Assembly (NCBI GenBank): GCA_023419995.1
Contig: JAEZXF010000521.1
Location: 1-12,489 of the forward strand
Direction of reading: 5' to 3'
DNA: 12,489 bases
Source: Pseudomonadota bacterium
Lineage (GTDB): Bacteria > Pseudomonadota > Alphaproteobacteria > Rhizobiales > Rhizobiaceae
Position numbers and translations under genes: made by a program. Positions 1-7,132 of the stretch are shown here, one piece after another (the first letter of the stretch is position 1; every line of letters begins with the position of its first letter). The notes under the pieces are model-generated. The model saw only the letters and a list, made by a program, of their open reading frames with translations, did no database searches and was not told the origin of the DNA.

Positions 1-18
1 ACCACTGGAGAATCAGCC

Positions 19-1269
19 ATGCAGGAAACGACCGGGCAACGGCCGGCCGCGGGCTTGCCCCTGCCGCGCATCGAGTTCATCGCCCTCGCCGCAGCGCTGA
101 TGTCGCTCAACGCGCTCGCCATCGACATCATGCTGCCCGGTCTCCAGGAGATCGGCGCCGACCTCGGCGTCGACAACGAGAACCATCGCCAGTACGTCAT
201 CTCGGCCTACTTCGCCGGCATGGCGGTGGCGCTCCTGCCCTATGGCCCGGCGTCCGACCGCTTCGGCCGCCGCGCGCCGATCCTGTTCGGTCTCGCCATC
301 TACGTCGTGGCGGCCATCGGCGCGGCGTTCTCCACCAGCTTCGAGATGCTGCTGGCGCTGCGCTTCATCCAGGGCATCGGCGCGGCCTCGACGCGCGTCA
401 TCGCCGTCTCGATGGTGCGCGACTGCTTCGGCGGCCGGCAGATGGCCGAGACCATGTCGCTGATCTTCATGGTGTTCATGGTGATTCCGGTCGTCGCGCC
501 CTCCATCGGGCAGGTGATGATGTTCATCGGCAACTGGCACTTCATCTTCATCGCCATGGGCGGCATCGGCCTGATCATCGCGCTGTGGGCGGCGATCCGC
601 ATGCCCGAGACGCTGCACCCGCAGGACAGGCGGCCCTTCACCCTGTCGTCGATCGGCAAGGCGTTCGCCATCGTGCTGACCAACCGGTTCTCGCTGCTCT
701 ACACGCTGGCGTCGACGGCGGTGTTCGCCGCGCTCTTCGCCTTCATCAACTCGGCGCAGCAGATCTATGTCGGCATCTACGGCCTCGGCGTGATGTTCCC
801 GATCCTGTTCGCGGTGGTCGCCGGCTTCATGGCGCTGTCGTCCTACCTGAACTCGCGGCTGGTGGTGCATTTCGGGATGCGCAAGCTCTCGCACGGCGCG
901 CTGACCGGCTTCATGCTGGTGTCAGGCGTGTGGCTGTTGTGGTCGCTCGTCGGCCACCTGCCGCTGGTGCCGTTCGTGATCCTGTTCGCCGTCGCCATGT
1001 TCCAGTTCGGCTGGATCGGCTCCAACTTCAACTCCATCGCCATGGAGCCGCTCGGCCACATCGCGGGCTCGGCCTCGGCCGTCCAGGGGTTCATCCAGAC
1101 GCTGGGCGGCGGGCTGATCGGCGCGCTGATCGGGCAGGCTTTCGACGGCACCACGACGCCGCTCGCCATCGGCTTCTTCGGCCTCGCCGTGGTGGCGCTG
1201 GTGCTGGTGGCGATCGCCGAGCGCGGCCGCCTCTATCGCAGCAGCCCGTCGCAGCCTACTCGCGAGTGA
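19..1269 (+). CDS. MFS drug-efflux type transporter, Bcr/CflA family
   Basis: This 416-residue protein is a predicted inner-membrane proton-coupled exporter of the major facilitator superfamily, Bcr/CflA (DHA1) branch. Alternating hydrophobic stretches fit about 12 membrane helices. Family marks are Asp36 in the first helix (AIDIMLPGL), the loop 2-3 signature [10 protein letters not shown] at residues 76-85, a Pro-rich helix-5 segment around 157-165 (IPVVAPSIG) and the [12 protein letters not shown] segment at 347-358 typical of Bcr/CflA members. The ATG at 19 is preceded by GGAG with an 8-nt gap, which supports this start. The 3' end overlaps the convergent ttcA gene by 14 bp. Known relatives export bicyclomycin, chloramphenicol, sulfonamides or small peptides. 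The substrate here cannot be read from the sequence. The family call is strong; the drug specificity is open. Confidence 0.93.
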   Translation: MQETTGQRPAAGLPLPRIEFIALAAALMSLNALAIDIMLPGLQEIGADLGVDNENHRQYVISAYFAGMAVALLPYGPASDRFGRRAPILFGLAIYVVAAIGAAFSTSFEMLLALRFIQGIGAASTRVIAVSMVRDCFGGRQMAETMSLIFMVFMVIPVVAPSIGQVMMFIGNWHFIFIAMGGIGLIIALWAAIRMPETLHPQDRRPFTLSSIGKAFAIVLTNRFSLLYTLASTAVFAALFAFINSAQQIYVGIYGLGVMFPILFAVVAGFMALSSYLNSRLVVHFGMRKLSHGALTGFMLVSGVWLLWSLVGHLPLVPFVILFAVAMFQFGWIGSNFNSIAMEPLGHIAGSASAVQGFIQTLGGGLIGALIGQAFDGTTTPLAIGFFGLAVVALVLVAIAERGRLYRSSPSQPTRE

Positions 1270-2128
1270 GGCCGATCGCGGCGAAGTCGAACAGGCTGCG
1301 GTCGAGCAGGTGGCTCGGCCGCGCGTTGCCCAGCGCGCGGATCATCGTGTCCTTGCGGCCCGGCATCCGGCGCTCGATGTCCTGAAGCATCGCCTTCATG
1401 GCATTGCGCTGCAGGCCTTCCTGGCTGCCGCACAGGTCGCACGGGATGATCGGGAAGGCCATGGCGTCGGCGAACCTCGCCAGATCCGCCTCGGCGCAAT
1501 AGGCCAGCGGCCGCAGCACCATGACGTCGCCCTCGTCGTTCATCAGCTTGGGCGGCATCGCGGCCAGCCGGCCGCCATGGAACAGGTTGAGGAAGAACGT
1601 CTCGAGGATGTCCTCGCGGGGGTGGCCGAGCACCAGCGCGGAGCAGCCCTCCTCCCGCGCGATGCGGTAGAGGTGGCCGCGGCGCAGCCGCGAGCACAGC
1701 GAGCAATAGGTCCGGTTCTCCGGGATCTTGTCGGTGACGACGGAATAGGTGTCCTGGTACTCGATGCGGTGCGCGACGCCGTTGGCGTTCAGGAAATCCG
1801 GCAGGATGTGCTTGGGGAAGTTCGGCTGGCCCTGGTCGAGGTTGCAGGCGAACAGCTCGACCGGCAGCAGGCCGCGCCATTTCAGGTCGAGCAGCAGCGC
1901 GAGGAGGCCGTAGGAATCCTTGCCGCCGGACAGCGCGACCAGCCAGCGCTCGCCCGCCCGCGCCATGGCGAAATCCTCCAGCGCCTGGCGCGTGTCGCGC
2001 AGCAGGCGCTTGCGCAGCTTGTTGAACTCGACCGTCGACGGCGCGTTGCGGAACATCGGGTGATACGACGCGCCGTCATCCGCCGGCTGCCCGGCCTCGA
2101 ACTGTTCCTGTCTGGTCTCGACGTTCAT
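1256..2128 (-). CDS. ttcA: tRNA 2-thiocytidine(32) synthetase TtcA
   Basis: TtcA is the cytoplasmic enzyme that thiolates cytidine 32 in the anticodon loop of certain tRNAs, using ATP and an Fe-S cluster. The 290-residue product shows the PP-loop ATPase motif SGGKDS at 67-72, a CSLC motif (Cys142, Cys145) and a second CDLC motif (Cys230, Cys233) followed by GSQ, as in PCNLCGSQ of known TtcA. MPPKLM (191-196) and LRPLAYC (205-211) are also characteristic. One oddity is GHPRED at 168-173, where the E. coli protein as I recall it reads GHHRDD, so a His is replaced by Pro. No clear Shine-Dalgarno precedes the ATG at 2128. The start is kept because the preserved N-terminal domain begins within about 30 residues. 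It converges with the MFS gene (14-bp overlap) and diverges from the GtrA gene. Confidence 0.95.
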   Translation of the reverse strand: MNVETRQEQFEAGQPADDGASYHPMFRNAPSTVEFNKLRKRLLRDTRQALEDFAMARAGERWLVALSGGKDSYGLLALLLDLKWRGLLPVELFACNLDQGQPNFPKHILPDFLNANGVAHRIEYQDTYSVVTDKIPENRTYCSLCSRLRRGHLYRIAREEGCSALVLGHPREDILETFFLNLFHGGRLAAMPPKLMNDEGDVMVLRPLAYCAEADLARFADAMAFPIIPCDLCGSQEGLQRNAMKAMLQDIERRMPGRKDTMIRALGNARPSHLLDRSLFDFAAIGLTRE

Positions 2129-2153
2129 TCAAGCATAACCACTTCGGCTGACA

Positions 2154-2657
2154 ATGCGGACCGATCCCAGGCGCCGCGCGGCGCCGTCCCGACAGCGAGA
2201 GGTCGCCATCCGCCAGGACCAGCCCAACGCCAGCAATGCGCAGGCTGCAAAGTTGCTGTCAATCGCCCCGCCGCAAAGCCTGACGGGAAAAGCGCTGCGT
2301 TTCGGCATCGTCGGCGTCTTCAACACCGTCGTCGACGTCGCCGCCTTTGCGCTGCTGCTGGCCGCCGGCGCGACGGCGCTCGCCGCCAACGTCGGCGCGT
2401 GGCTCGTTGCGGTCAGCTTCTCCTACGCGATCAACTCGCGCTGGTCGTTCGAGCGCAGCGGCGAGCTGCACGAGGCGCGCTCCATCGCCCGCTTCCTCGG
2501 CATGGGCGCGCTGATCTCGCTGGGCGTGTCGAGCGCGGCAATCCTGGCGCTGGCGCCGCTCACCGGGCTGTGGCCGGCGAAGCTGATCGGCATCGTCGCC
2601 GCCGCCGTGCTCAACTTCTTCGCCGCGCGCTGGTCGATCGAGAATCGCCTGCGCTGA
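2154..2657 (+). CDS. GtrA family small membrane protein
   Basis: This is a 167-residue protein with four predicted membrane helices, at about 48-70, 74-94, 112-135 and 139-158. GtrA-like features are FGIVGVFNTVVD at 50-61, SFSYAINSRWSF at 88-99 and the closing NFFAARWSI. Family members are thought to act in export or flipping of lipid-linked sugars for cell-surface polysaccharide. Some are orphans, and no glycosyltransferase partner is adjacent here. The first in-frame ATG (2154) lies only 25 bp from the divergent ttcA start and has no visible Shine-Dalgarno. It yields an Arg/Gln-rich extension of about 45 residues before helix 1. A TTG at 2253 is the main alternative and would give a 134-residue protein closer to the usual family length. 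The family call is firm; start and function are uncertain. Confidence 0.85.
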   Translation: MRTDPRRRAAPSRQREVAIRQDQPNASNAQAAKLLSIAPPQSLTGKALRFGIVGVFNTVVDVAAFALLLAAGATALAANVGAWLVAVSFSYAINSRWSFERSGELHEARSIARFLGMGALISLGVSSAAILALAPLTGLWPAKLIGIVAAAVLNFFAARWSIENRLR

Positions 2658-2676
2658 GGCGTCGCCCTGAAACGAA

Positions 2677-2704
2677 GAAGCCGCCGGGCGGACCCGGCGG
2701 CTTC
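2677..2704. terminator. Terminator hairpin between convergent gtrA-like gene and rpsD
   Basis: A perfect 12-bp stem (2677-2688 with 2693-2704, GAAGCCGCCGGG against its complement) closes on the 4-nt loop CGGA. It sits in the 72-bp gap between the two convergent stop codons. Neither side has a long T tract: the minus side reads TTCGTTTC and the plus side GAAGTTCC. It may therefore be a weak bidirectional terminator or a 3'-end stabiliser. Confidence 0.7.
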
Positions 2705-2729
2705 GAAGTTCCTGAACTCCGGATAAGGA

Positions 2730-3347
2730 TCAGCGCGAGTAGAACTCGACCACCAGGTTCGGCTCCATCTGCACCGCGAACGGCACGTCGGTAAGGCCCG
2801 GGATGCGGACGAAGGTGGCGACCATCTTGTTGTGGTCGACCTCGATGTAGTCCGGCACGTCGCGCTCGGCGAGCTGCACCGCCTCGAGGACGATGGCGAG
2901 CTGCTTCGACTTCTCGCGCACCTCGATCACGTCGCCGGCCTTGCAGCGGTACGAGCCGATGTTGACGCGGCGGCCGTTGACCTTGACGTGGCCGTGATTG
3001 ACGAACTGGCGCGCCGCGAAGATCGTCGGCACGAACTTGGCGCGATAGACGATGGCGTCCAGGCGCGACTCGAGCAGGCCGATCAGCGTGTCCGGCGTGT
3101 CGCCGCGGCGGCGGTTGGCCTCCTCGTAGATCTTGCGGAACTGCTTCTCGGAAATGTCGCCGTAGTGACCCTTCAGCTTCTGCTTGGCGCGGAGCTGCAG
3201 GCCGAAATCGGACAGCTTGCCCTTGCGGCGCTGGCCGTGCTGGCCGGGGCCGTACTCACGGCGGTTCACCGGAGACTTCGGACGGCCCCAGATGTTCTCG
3301 CCCATGCGGCGATCGAGTTTGTACTTTGCGGATTCGCGCTTGCTCAT
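2730..3347 (-). CDS. rpsD: 30S ribosomal protein S4
   Basis: S4 binds the 5' domain of 16S rRNA early in small-subunit assembly and influences decoding accuracy. The product is 205 residues, the usual bacterial length. It begins [20 protein letters not shown] and contains the GPGQHGQRR segment (34-41) and the S4 RNA-binding domain at about 93-155 ([12 protein letters not shown], then [18 protein letters not shown]). The N-terminal region lacks zinc-binding cysteines, so this is the zinc-free form. The frame extends upstream to a TTG at 3362, but the ATG at 3347 has AAAGGGA about 7 nt upstream and matches the family N-terminus, so it is chosen. The gene stands alone, not in an alpha-operon arrangement. 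It has its own promoter at 3521-3549 and a leader of about 165 nt with several hairpins. Confidence 0.97.
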   Translation of the reverse strand: MSKRESAKYKLDRRMGENIWGRPKSPVNRREYGPGQHGQRRKGKLSDFGLQLRAKQKLKGHYGDISEKQFRKIYEEANRRRGDTPDTLIGLLESRLDAIVYRAKFVPTIFAARQFVNHGHVKVNGRRVNIGSYRCKAGDVIEVREKSKQLAIVLEAVQLAERDVPDYIEVDHNKMVATFVRIPGLTDVPFAVQMEPNLVVEFYSR

Positions 3348-3385
3348 CGCATTCCCTTTCAAAACGTTGCACCCGAAAGCTCACG

Positions 3386-3433
3386 CTTCGAGCGAAGGAA
3401 ACGCGCCCTCCTCTGGCTCCCTTTTGCGGAGCC
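3386..3433 (-). promoter_or_regulatory. Hairpins in the rpsD 5' leader
   Basis: Two simple stem-loops lie in the leader before the rpsD start. One is GGCTCC-GCAAAAG-GGAGCC (3433-3415 on the minus strand) and the other is CTTCG-CT-CGAAG (3397-3386). S4 represses its own synthesis through mRNA structure in E. coli and Bacillus, so these stems are candidate target elements. That is inference: I do not recognise a described alphaproteobacterial S4 leader motif here. Confidence 0.35.
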
Positions 3434-3483
3434 TGACAGGACATCTCACGCACGCATTGCGAAGACGTCCACGGGACACGTCG

Positions 3484-3511
3484 AAAAAATCCCGACGCCT
3501 TGCGGCGCGGG
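3484..3511 (-). terminator. Rho-independent terminator hairpin immediately downstream of the rpsD start site
   Basis: Read on the minus strand, CCCGCGCC-GCAA-GGCGTCGGG forms an 8-bp G/C stem with one bulged base, followed by A and six T. It lies about 100 nt past the stop of the SAM methyltransferase gene at 3613, so it most simply ends that transcript. It also falls at about +4 to +31 of the RNA expected from the rpsD promoter at 3521-3549, so it could act as a 5' stem-loop or an attenuator. Confidence 0.6.
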
Positions 3512-3520
3512 ACTGGCGGT

Positions 3521-3549
3521 TCACTAGTGGAAGCGGGCGGCAATGTCAA
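3521..3549 (-). promoter_or_regulatory. Predicted sigma-70 type promoter of rpsD
   Basis: On the minus strand TTGACA (3549-3544) is separated by exactly 17 bp from TAGTGA (3526-3521). The expected start is near A3514, giving a leader of about 167 nt before the rpsD ATG. The -35 is a perfect consensus match. It lies downstream of the SAM methyltransferase stop codon at 3613. Confidence 0.65.
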
Positions 3550-3612
3550 CGCCGCGCGCCGCGGACTGGCGGCGCGCCCCAAGGCCCGGTCCGGCCCGGC
3601 GGCCGTTGCCGG

Positions 3613-4305
3613 TCATGCGCGGTAGGCGACCCAGCCCCTGAAGGTGAAGCCGGCGTAGAACAGGGCGACGTCGGCGAATCCCGCTTCCCTCAGCAGCGCC
3701 TCGTCCCGTTCGGGGGAAAGGGCCGGCAGCCGCTCGCCGATGGCGGCGATCGCGCCTTCCGCATTCGCGGCCGGCACGCCGGACGCCACGGCAAAGGCGG
3801 CGTATCGCGCGAGCCATCTGGCCTTCTCCTCGCCGTCCTGCGGAAAGCTGTGATGGGCGACGACGAACGGGGCGCCCGGCTTCAGCCGCCGGTGCACCTC
3901 GGCAAGCGTGCGCCGCCGCTCGTCCTCTGGCAGGAAATGAAGGGTCAGGAGGCAGGTCGCCGCGTCGAACGGCCCAACCGGTGCGCCATCGATATAGCCC
4001 TCGTGGAACGCGACGCGCGACGCCTGCGGGCCGAGGGTGCGCCGGGCAAGGCCCAGCATCTCGGCCGAGGGATCGACGCCGCAGAAGCTCCACCCCGGCT
4101 GCCTGTCGGCAAAGGCTTTCAGCTCGAGCCCGCCGCCGGCGCCGAGGACGAGCACGCGGGCGTCGTCCGGGGCGCGCTCGGCGAGAAGAAGGCCGGCCAT
4201 CTTCTGGAGATCGAGAAAGCCCGGCACCTGCCGCACGGGACCTTCGGCATAGCGGGCGACGCTGTCGGGATCGGAGAAAGGCTGCAACGGCGAACTCCCG
4301 CTCAT
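3613..4305 (-). CDS. Class I SAM-dependent methyltransferase, substrate unknown
   Basis: A 230-residue cytoplasmic protein with a Rossmann-type methyltransferase fold. Motif I is VLVLGAGGG at 51-59, which binds SAM. The acidic residue that ends strand 2 is Asp78 (GVDPS). The post-I/motif II region is GPFDAATCLLTLHFL at 111-125, followed by the LKPG turn at 141-144 that is common in type 11/12 methyltransferases. The C-terminal half ends in strands containing FAGFTFRGWVAYRA-like sequence. The substrate cannot be told: small molecules and tRNA are both possible for such proteins. It is the last gene of the minus-strand cluster, 74 nt after the murI stop, with no clear Shine-Dalgarno before its ATG. 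A terminator-like hairpin follows at 3484-3511. The fold call is strong; the role is unknown. Confidence 0.85.
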   Translation of the reverse strand: MSGSSPLQPFSDPDSVARYAEGPVRQVPGFLDLQKMAGLLLAERAPDDARVLVLGAGGGLELKAFADRQPGWSFCGVDPSAEMLGLARRTLGPQASRVAFHEGYIDGAPVGPFDAATCLLTLHFLPEDERRRTLAEVHRRLKPGAPFVVAHHSFPQDGEEKARWLARYAAFAVASGVPAANAEGAIAAIGERLPALSPERDEALLREAGFADVALFYAGFTFRGWVAYRA

Positions 4306-4379
4306 GGTTCAGGGGCGATCGGGCACCCGCCCCGCAACGAATGCGCCTTCCAGAGCGAACGGCCGAACCGCAACGGTCC

Positions 4380-5186
4380 TCACCATCCGCCGTCCGCGAC
4401 GGCCAGCCCGAAGCCCTGCATCAGCCGGCGGGCGAGGAAGTCGGCCCGGCCGGAGGTGAAGATGGCGAGGTCGGGACCGCCGGCCCCTGCCCCGGCCGCC
4501 GGCCGCTCCCTGCCGAGAAGCGACAGCGCCTGCCGGGCGATCGCCTCGGCGGGGTCGAGCCAGTCGACCGGCCAGGGCGCGGTCTTGCGCATGCGGTTGG
4601 CGAGAAAGGGATAGTGCGTGCAGGCGAGCACGACGATGTCGGTGCGCCGGCCGTCCATCTCGACGAAGCACGGGGCGATCTCCTGCCGCACCACCTCCTC
4701 GTCCACGAACCCCTCGCGCATGTAGGCCTCGGCGAGCGCGGCCAGCCGGTCGGAGCCGACGAGGCGGACATGACAGTGCCCGGCCCATTTCTCGACCAGG
4801 TCGCGCGTGTACTGCCGCTTCACGGTGCCGGGCGTCGCCAGCACCGAGACGAGGCCGGAACGGGTGCGCTCCGCCGCCGGCTTGATCGCCGGCACCGTGC
4901 CGACGAACGGCGTGCCCGGGAAGGCCGCGCGCAGGTCGCCGAGCGCCAGGGTCGAGGCGGTGTTGCAGGGAATGACGGCGATCTCGGGCCTGTGCTCGGA
5001 AAGCAGGCGGTCGAACAGCGACAGGACGCGGTCGCGCAGCGCCGGCTCCTCCCACCGCCCGTAGGGAAAGGCGGCATCGTCCGCGACGTAGACGAAGCGG
5101 CGGTCCGGCATCAGCACCCGCGCCTCGCGCAGCACGGTCAGCCCGCCGACGCCGGAATCGAACATCAGGATCGGCCGTTCACTCAT
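4380..5186 (-). CDS. murI: Glutamate racemase
   Basis: MurI converts L-glutamate to D-glutamate for peptidoglycan stem peptides, in the cytoplasm and without a cofactor. The 268-residue product has [11 protein letters not shown] (Asp10, Ser11), PYG at 41-43, the first catalytic cysteine Cys74 in PCNTAS and the second, Cys189, in ACTHYPF. This is the full two-cysteine set with normal spacing and length. The frame is open 16 codons further upstream, but the ATG at 5186 gives the standard [12 protein letters not shown] start. That ATG overlaps the stop of the upstream RNA methyltransferase gene in ATGAGTGA (8 bp), and there is no good Shine-Dalgarno next to it, which suggests translational coupling. 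The C-terminal segment around 225-245 is Gly/Ala-rich and probably flexible. Confidence 0.96.
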   Translation of the reverse strand: MSERPILMFDSGVGGLTVLREARVLMPDRRFVYVADDAAFPYGRWEEPALRDRVLSLFDRLLSEHRPEIAVIPCNTASTLALGDLRAAFPGTPFVGTVPAIKPAAERTRSGLVSVLATPGTVKRQYTRDLVEKWAGHCHVRLVGSDRLAALAEAYMREGFVDEEVVRQEIAPCFVEMDGRRTDIVVLACTHYPFLANRMRKTAPWPVDWLDPAEAIARQALSLLGRERPAAGAGAGGPDLAIFTSGRADFLARRLMQGFGLAVADGGW

Positions 5187-6039
5187 CGGAGGTCGTCTTG
5201 TCCCCTTCCCCTCGCGAGGCATGCGCCTTCGCATCCGCCCTGGCCTTGCGCTCGGGATAGAGCGCGCCGCGCGGCTCCTTCGGCGAGAAGTAGTCGAGCG
5301 AGGCGACGACGCCGCGCAGGACCTTGATCTCGGCCTCCGAGAAGCCCGGCCGCGTCAGCACCGCGCGCAGATTGTCGACCATCTTCGGCTTCTTCGTGGC
5401 GGGGCGGAAATAGCCGCGCGCGGCGAGCGCCTCCTCCAGGTGATCGAGGAAGCCGTGCAGCGCCTGCTTGGGCGCCGGCACCATCTCGGGACCGCGGAAC
5501 GCGGTCTCAGTCTCCGTCTCCAGCCCCGACTTCATCCATTCGTAGGACATCAGCAGCGCGGCCTGCGCGATGTTGAGCGAGGCGAAGGCGGGATTGACCG
5601 GGAAGGTGACGATCTCGTCGGCCAGCCCGACCTCCTCGTTGTAGAGGCCGAAGCGCTCGCGCCCGAACAGGATGCCGGTCCGCTGCCCCTGCGAGAACAG
5701 CGACCGCAGCTTGCGCCCGGCCTCCACCGGCCCCAGCACCGGCTTGAAGCCGTCGCGCTCGCGCGCGGTGGTGGCGACGACGTAGTTGAGATCGTCGATC
5801 GCCTCGCGCAGCGTCGCGAACACCACGACCCCGTCGATGACGTGGTCGGCCTTGGAGGCGGCCGCCCGCGCCTTCTCGTTCGGCCAGCCGTCGCGCGGGG
5901 AAACGAGGCGCAGCTCGCCGAGGCCGAAATTGGCCATGGCGCGCGCCACCATGCCGATGTTCTCGCCGAGCTGGGGCTCGACGAGGATGATCGCCGGCCC
6001 CTCGTTCATCATCCGCCTCTCGCGGTCCGTTCCAGCCAT
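5179..6039 (-). CDS. trmJ: SpoU/TrmJ-type RNA 2'-O-methyltransferase
   Basis: This 286-residue SPOUT-fold enzyme is predicted to methylate a ribose 2'-OH, most likely at position 32 of tRNA as in TrmJ. SpoU motif 1 is [19 protein letters not shown] at 21-39, motif 2 is [10 protein letters not shown] at 123-132, and motif 3 is [16 protein letters not shown] at 152-167. The last two shape the knotted SAM site. The C-terminal tail (about 245-286) is charged and low in complexity. The ATG at 6039 is used, with GGGAAAAGG just upstream. ATGs at 6012 or 6009, after AGAGGCGG, would shorten it by 9 or 10 residues without touching motif 1. It lies 60 nt after the hydrolase gene and overlaps murI by 8 bp. 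If the TrmJ assignment is right, this window holds two enzymes acting on tRNA position 32 (with TtcA). The exact target base is inferred from the family. Confidence 0.87.
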   Translation of the reverse strand: MAGTDRERRMMNEGPAIILVEPQLGENIGMVARAMANFGLGELRLVSPRDGWPNEKARAAASKADHVIDGVVVFATLREAIDDLNYVVATTARERDGFKPVLGPVEAGRKLRSLFSQGQRTGILFGRERFGLYNEEVGLADEIVTFPVNPAFASLNIAQAALLMSYEWMKSGLETETETAFRGPEMVPAPKQALHGFLDHLEEALAARGYFRPATKKPKMVDNLRAVLTRPGFSEAEIKVLRGVVASLDYFSPKEPRGALYPERKARADAKAHASRGEGDKTTSDE

Positions 6040-6099
6040 GCCTTTTCCCGTCTGTTCAGGTCCGTTCCACTGGCACAGTTGCGCGGAAAACGAAACCGT

Positions 6100-6993
6100 T
6101 CAGCGGCGCAGAAAGGCGCGCATCGCGGCCGCCACCTCGGCGGGCTTCTCGTGCAGCACCCAGTGGCTCGCCCCGGCGATGCGCTCGACCGTCAGGTCGC
6201 CGGCGAAGCGGCCGAGCCCGTCAAGGCAGGACGGGCGCAATGCCTGGTCTGCCTCGCCCCAGACGACGAGATGCGGCATCGCGACGCGAAACGCCTCCTC
6301 CGGCATGTCGAGCACGAGGGCGCTTCCCGGCGCCTCGCCGGGCGCCGGCACCGCCACCGGCGAGGCGCGATACCAGTTGAGCATCGCCGTCAGCGCGCCC
6401 GGCTGCGACCACGCCCCGAGATAGGCCTCGCGCAGCGCCGGCGTCATGAACTGCGCCGTCGAGAAGCCGTCGATCATCCGCAGCAACCTGCGGAAGCCGT
6501 CCTCGGCGAGGATGTCCTCCGCATCCGGCGCCCTGAGCCGGTTGATGTACTGGCTCGCCTTGCGCTGCTCCTCGTCATCGAAGATCGCCCGCTGGAAGCA
6601 GACCGGATGGACGCCGTTGGCGATGACGAGGTGCGACAGCCGCGCCGGATGCGCGAAGGCATAGGCATAGGCGACCGAGGCGCCCCAGTCGTGACCGGCG
6701 AGCACGAAGGGACGGTCCGGCGACAGGCGGTCGGCCAGCGAGGCGAGGTCGGCCACCATGCGCCGGACGCGGTAGGCCTCGACGCCGGCTGGCCTGGAAG
6801 ACAGGTTGAACCCGCGCTGGTCCGGCGCGACGAGATGGTAGCTGTCGGCCAGCAGCTCCATCACCTGCGACCAGGCGCCCCAGTATTCGGGGAATCCGTG
6901 CAGGCAGATCACCAGCGGCGCGCCCGCATCGCCGATCGACGCGACGTTCAGGCGCACCTCGCCGGCATCGTGCATTTCAAACCGGAAATTCAT
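6100..6993 (-). CDS. Alpha/beta hydrolase, epoxide-hydrolase-like
   Basis: A 297-residue soluble alpha/beta hydrolase with no signal peptide. The oxyanion-hole motif HGFPEYW is at 33-39. The nucleophile elbow is GHDWGA with Asp102, followed by an acidic candidate in [10 protein letters not shown] (Asp249) and the catalytic His277 in [11 protein letters not shown]. Possible lid tyrosines are Tyr149 and Tyr208. An Asp nucleophile followed by Trp (HDWG) and the HGFPE motif fit epoxide hydrolases better than fluoroacetate dehalogenases, which carry HDRG. The natural substrate is unknown. The frame reaches a TTG at 7029, but the ATG at 6993, with GGGAG 11 nt upstream, gives the usual N-terminus. 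It is the first gene of the minus-strand cluster and diverges from icd across 139 bp. It may share a transcript with trmJ, murI and the methyltransferase gene, though the link to their functions is not obvious. Confidence 0.88.
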   Translation of the reverse strand: MNFRFEMHDAGEVRLNVASIGDAGAPLVICLHGFPEYWGAWSQVMELLADSYHLVAPDQRGFNLSSRPAGVEAYRVRRMVADLASLADRLSPDRPFVLAGHDWGASVAYAYAFAHPARLSHLVIANGVHPVCFQRAIFDDEEQRKASQYINRLRAPDAEDILAEDGFRRLLRMIDGFSTAQFMTPALREAYLGAWSQPGALTAMLNWYRASPVAVPAPGEAPGSALVLDMPEEAFRVAMPHLVVWGEADQALRPSCLDGLGRFAGDLTVERIAGASHWVLHEKPAEVAAAMRAFLRR

Positions 6994-7039
6994 GTCGTCG
7001 ATTTCTCCCGCGAGGCCGGATTTCCACAATTCGCACGGC

Positions 7040-7068
7040 TTTGCCTATTCAACGCGTGGTGCTATGAG
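7040..7068 (+). promoter_or_regulatory. Possible icd promoter
   Basis: TTTGCC (7040-7045) and TATGAG (7063-7068) are 17 bp apart in the divergent gap, giving a leader of about 60 nt before icd. The -10 is fair and the -35 weak. This is a candidate only. Confidence 0.35.
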
Positions 7069-7132
7069 AGGCCGCATTTCAAGTCGAATTCCCAGGGGGC
7101 TTCCCCCTTCTCCGAAAAAAGAGGCGTATCTC

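Noticed and set aside
3348..3362. Upstream TTG start for rpsD at 3362
   Set aside because: The extra five residues (MKGNA) come from translating the Shine-Dalgarno region itself. The ATG at 3347 matches the S4 family start.
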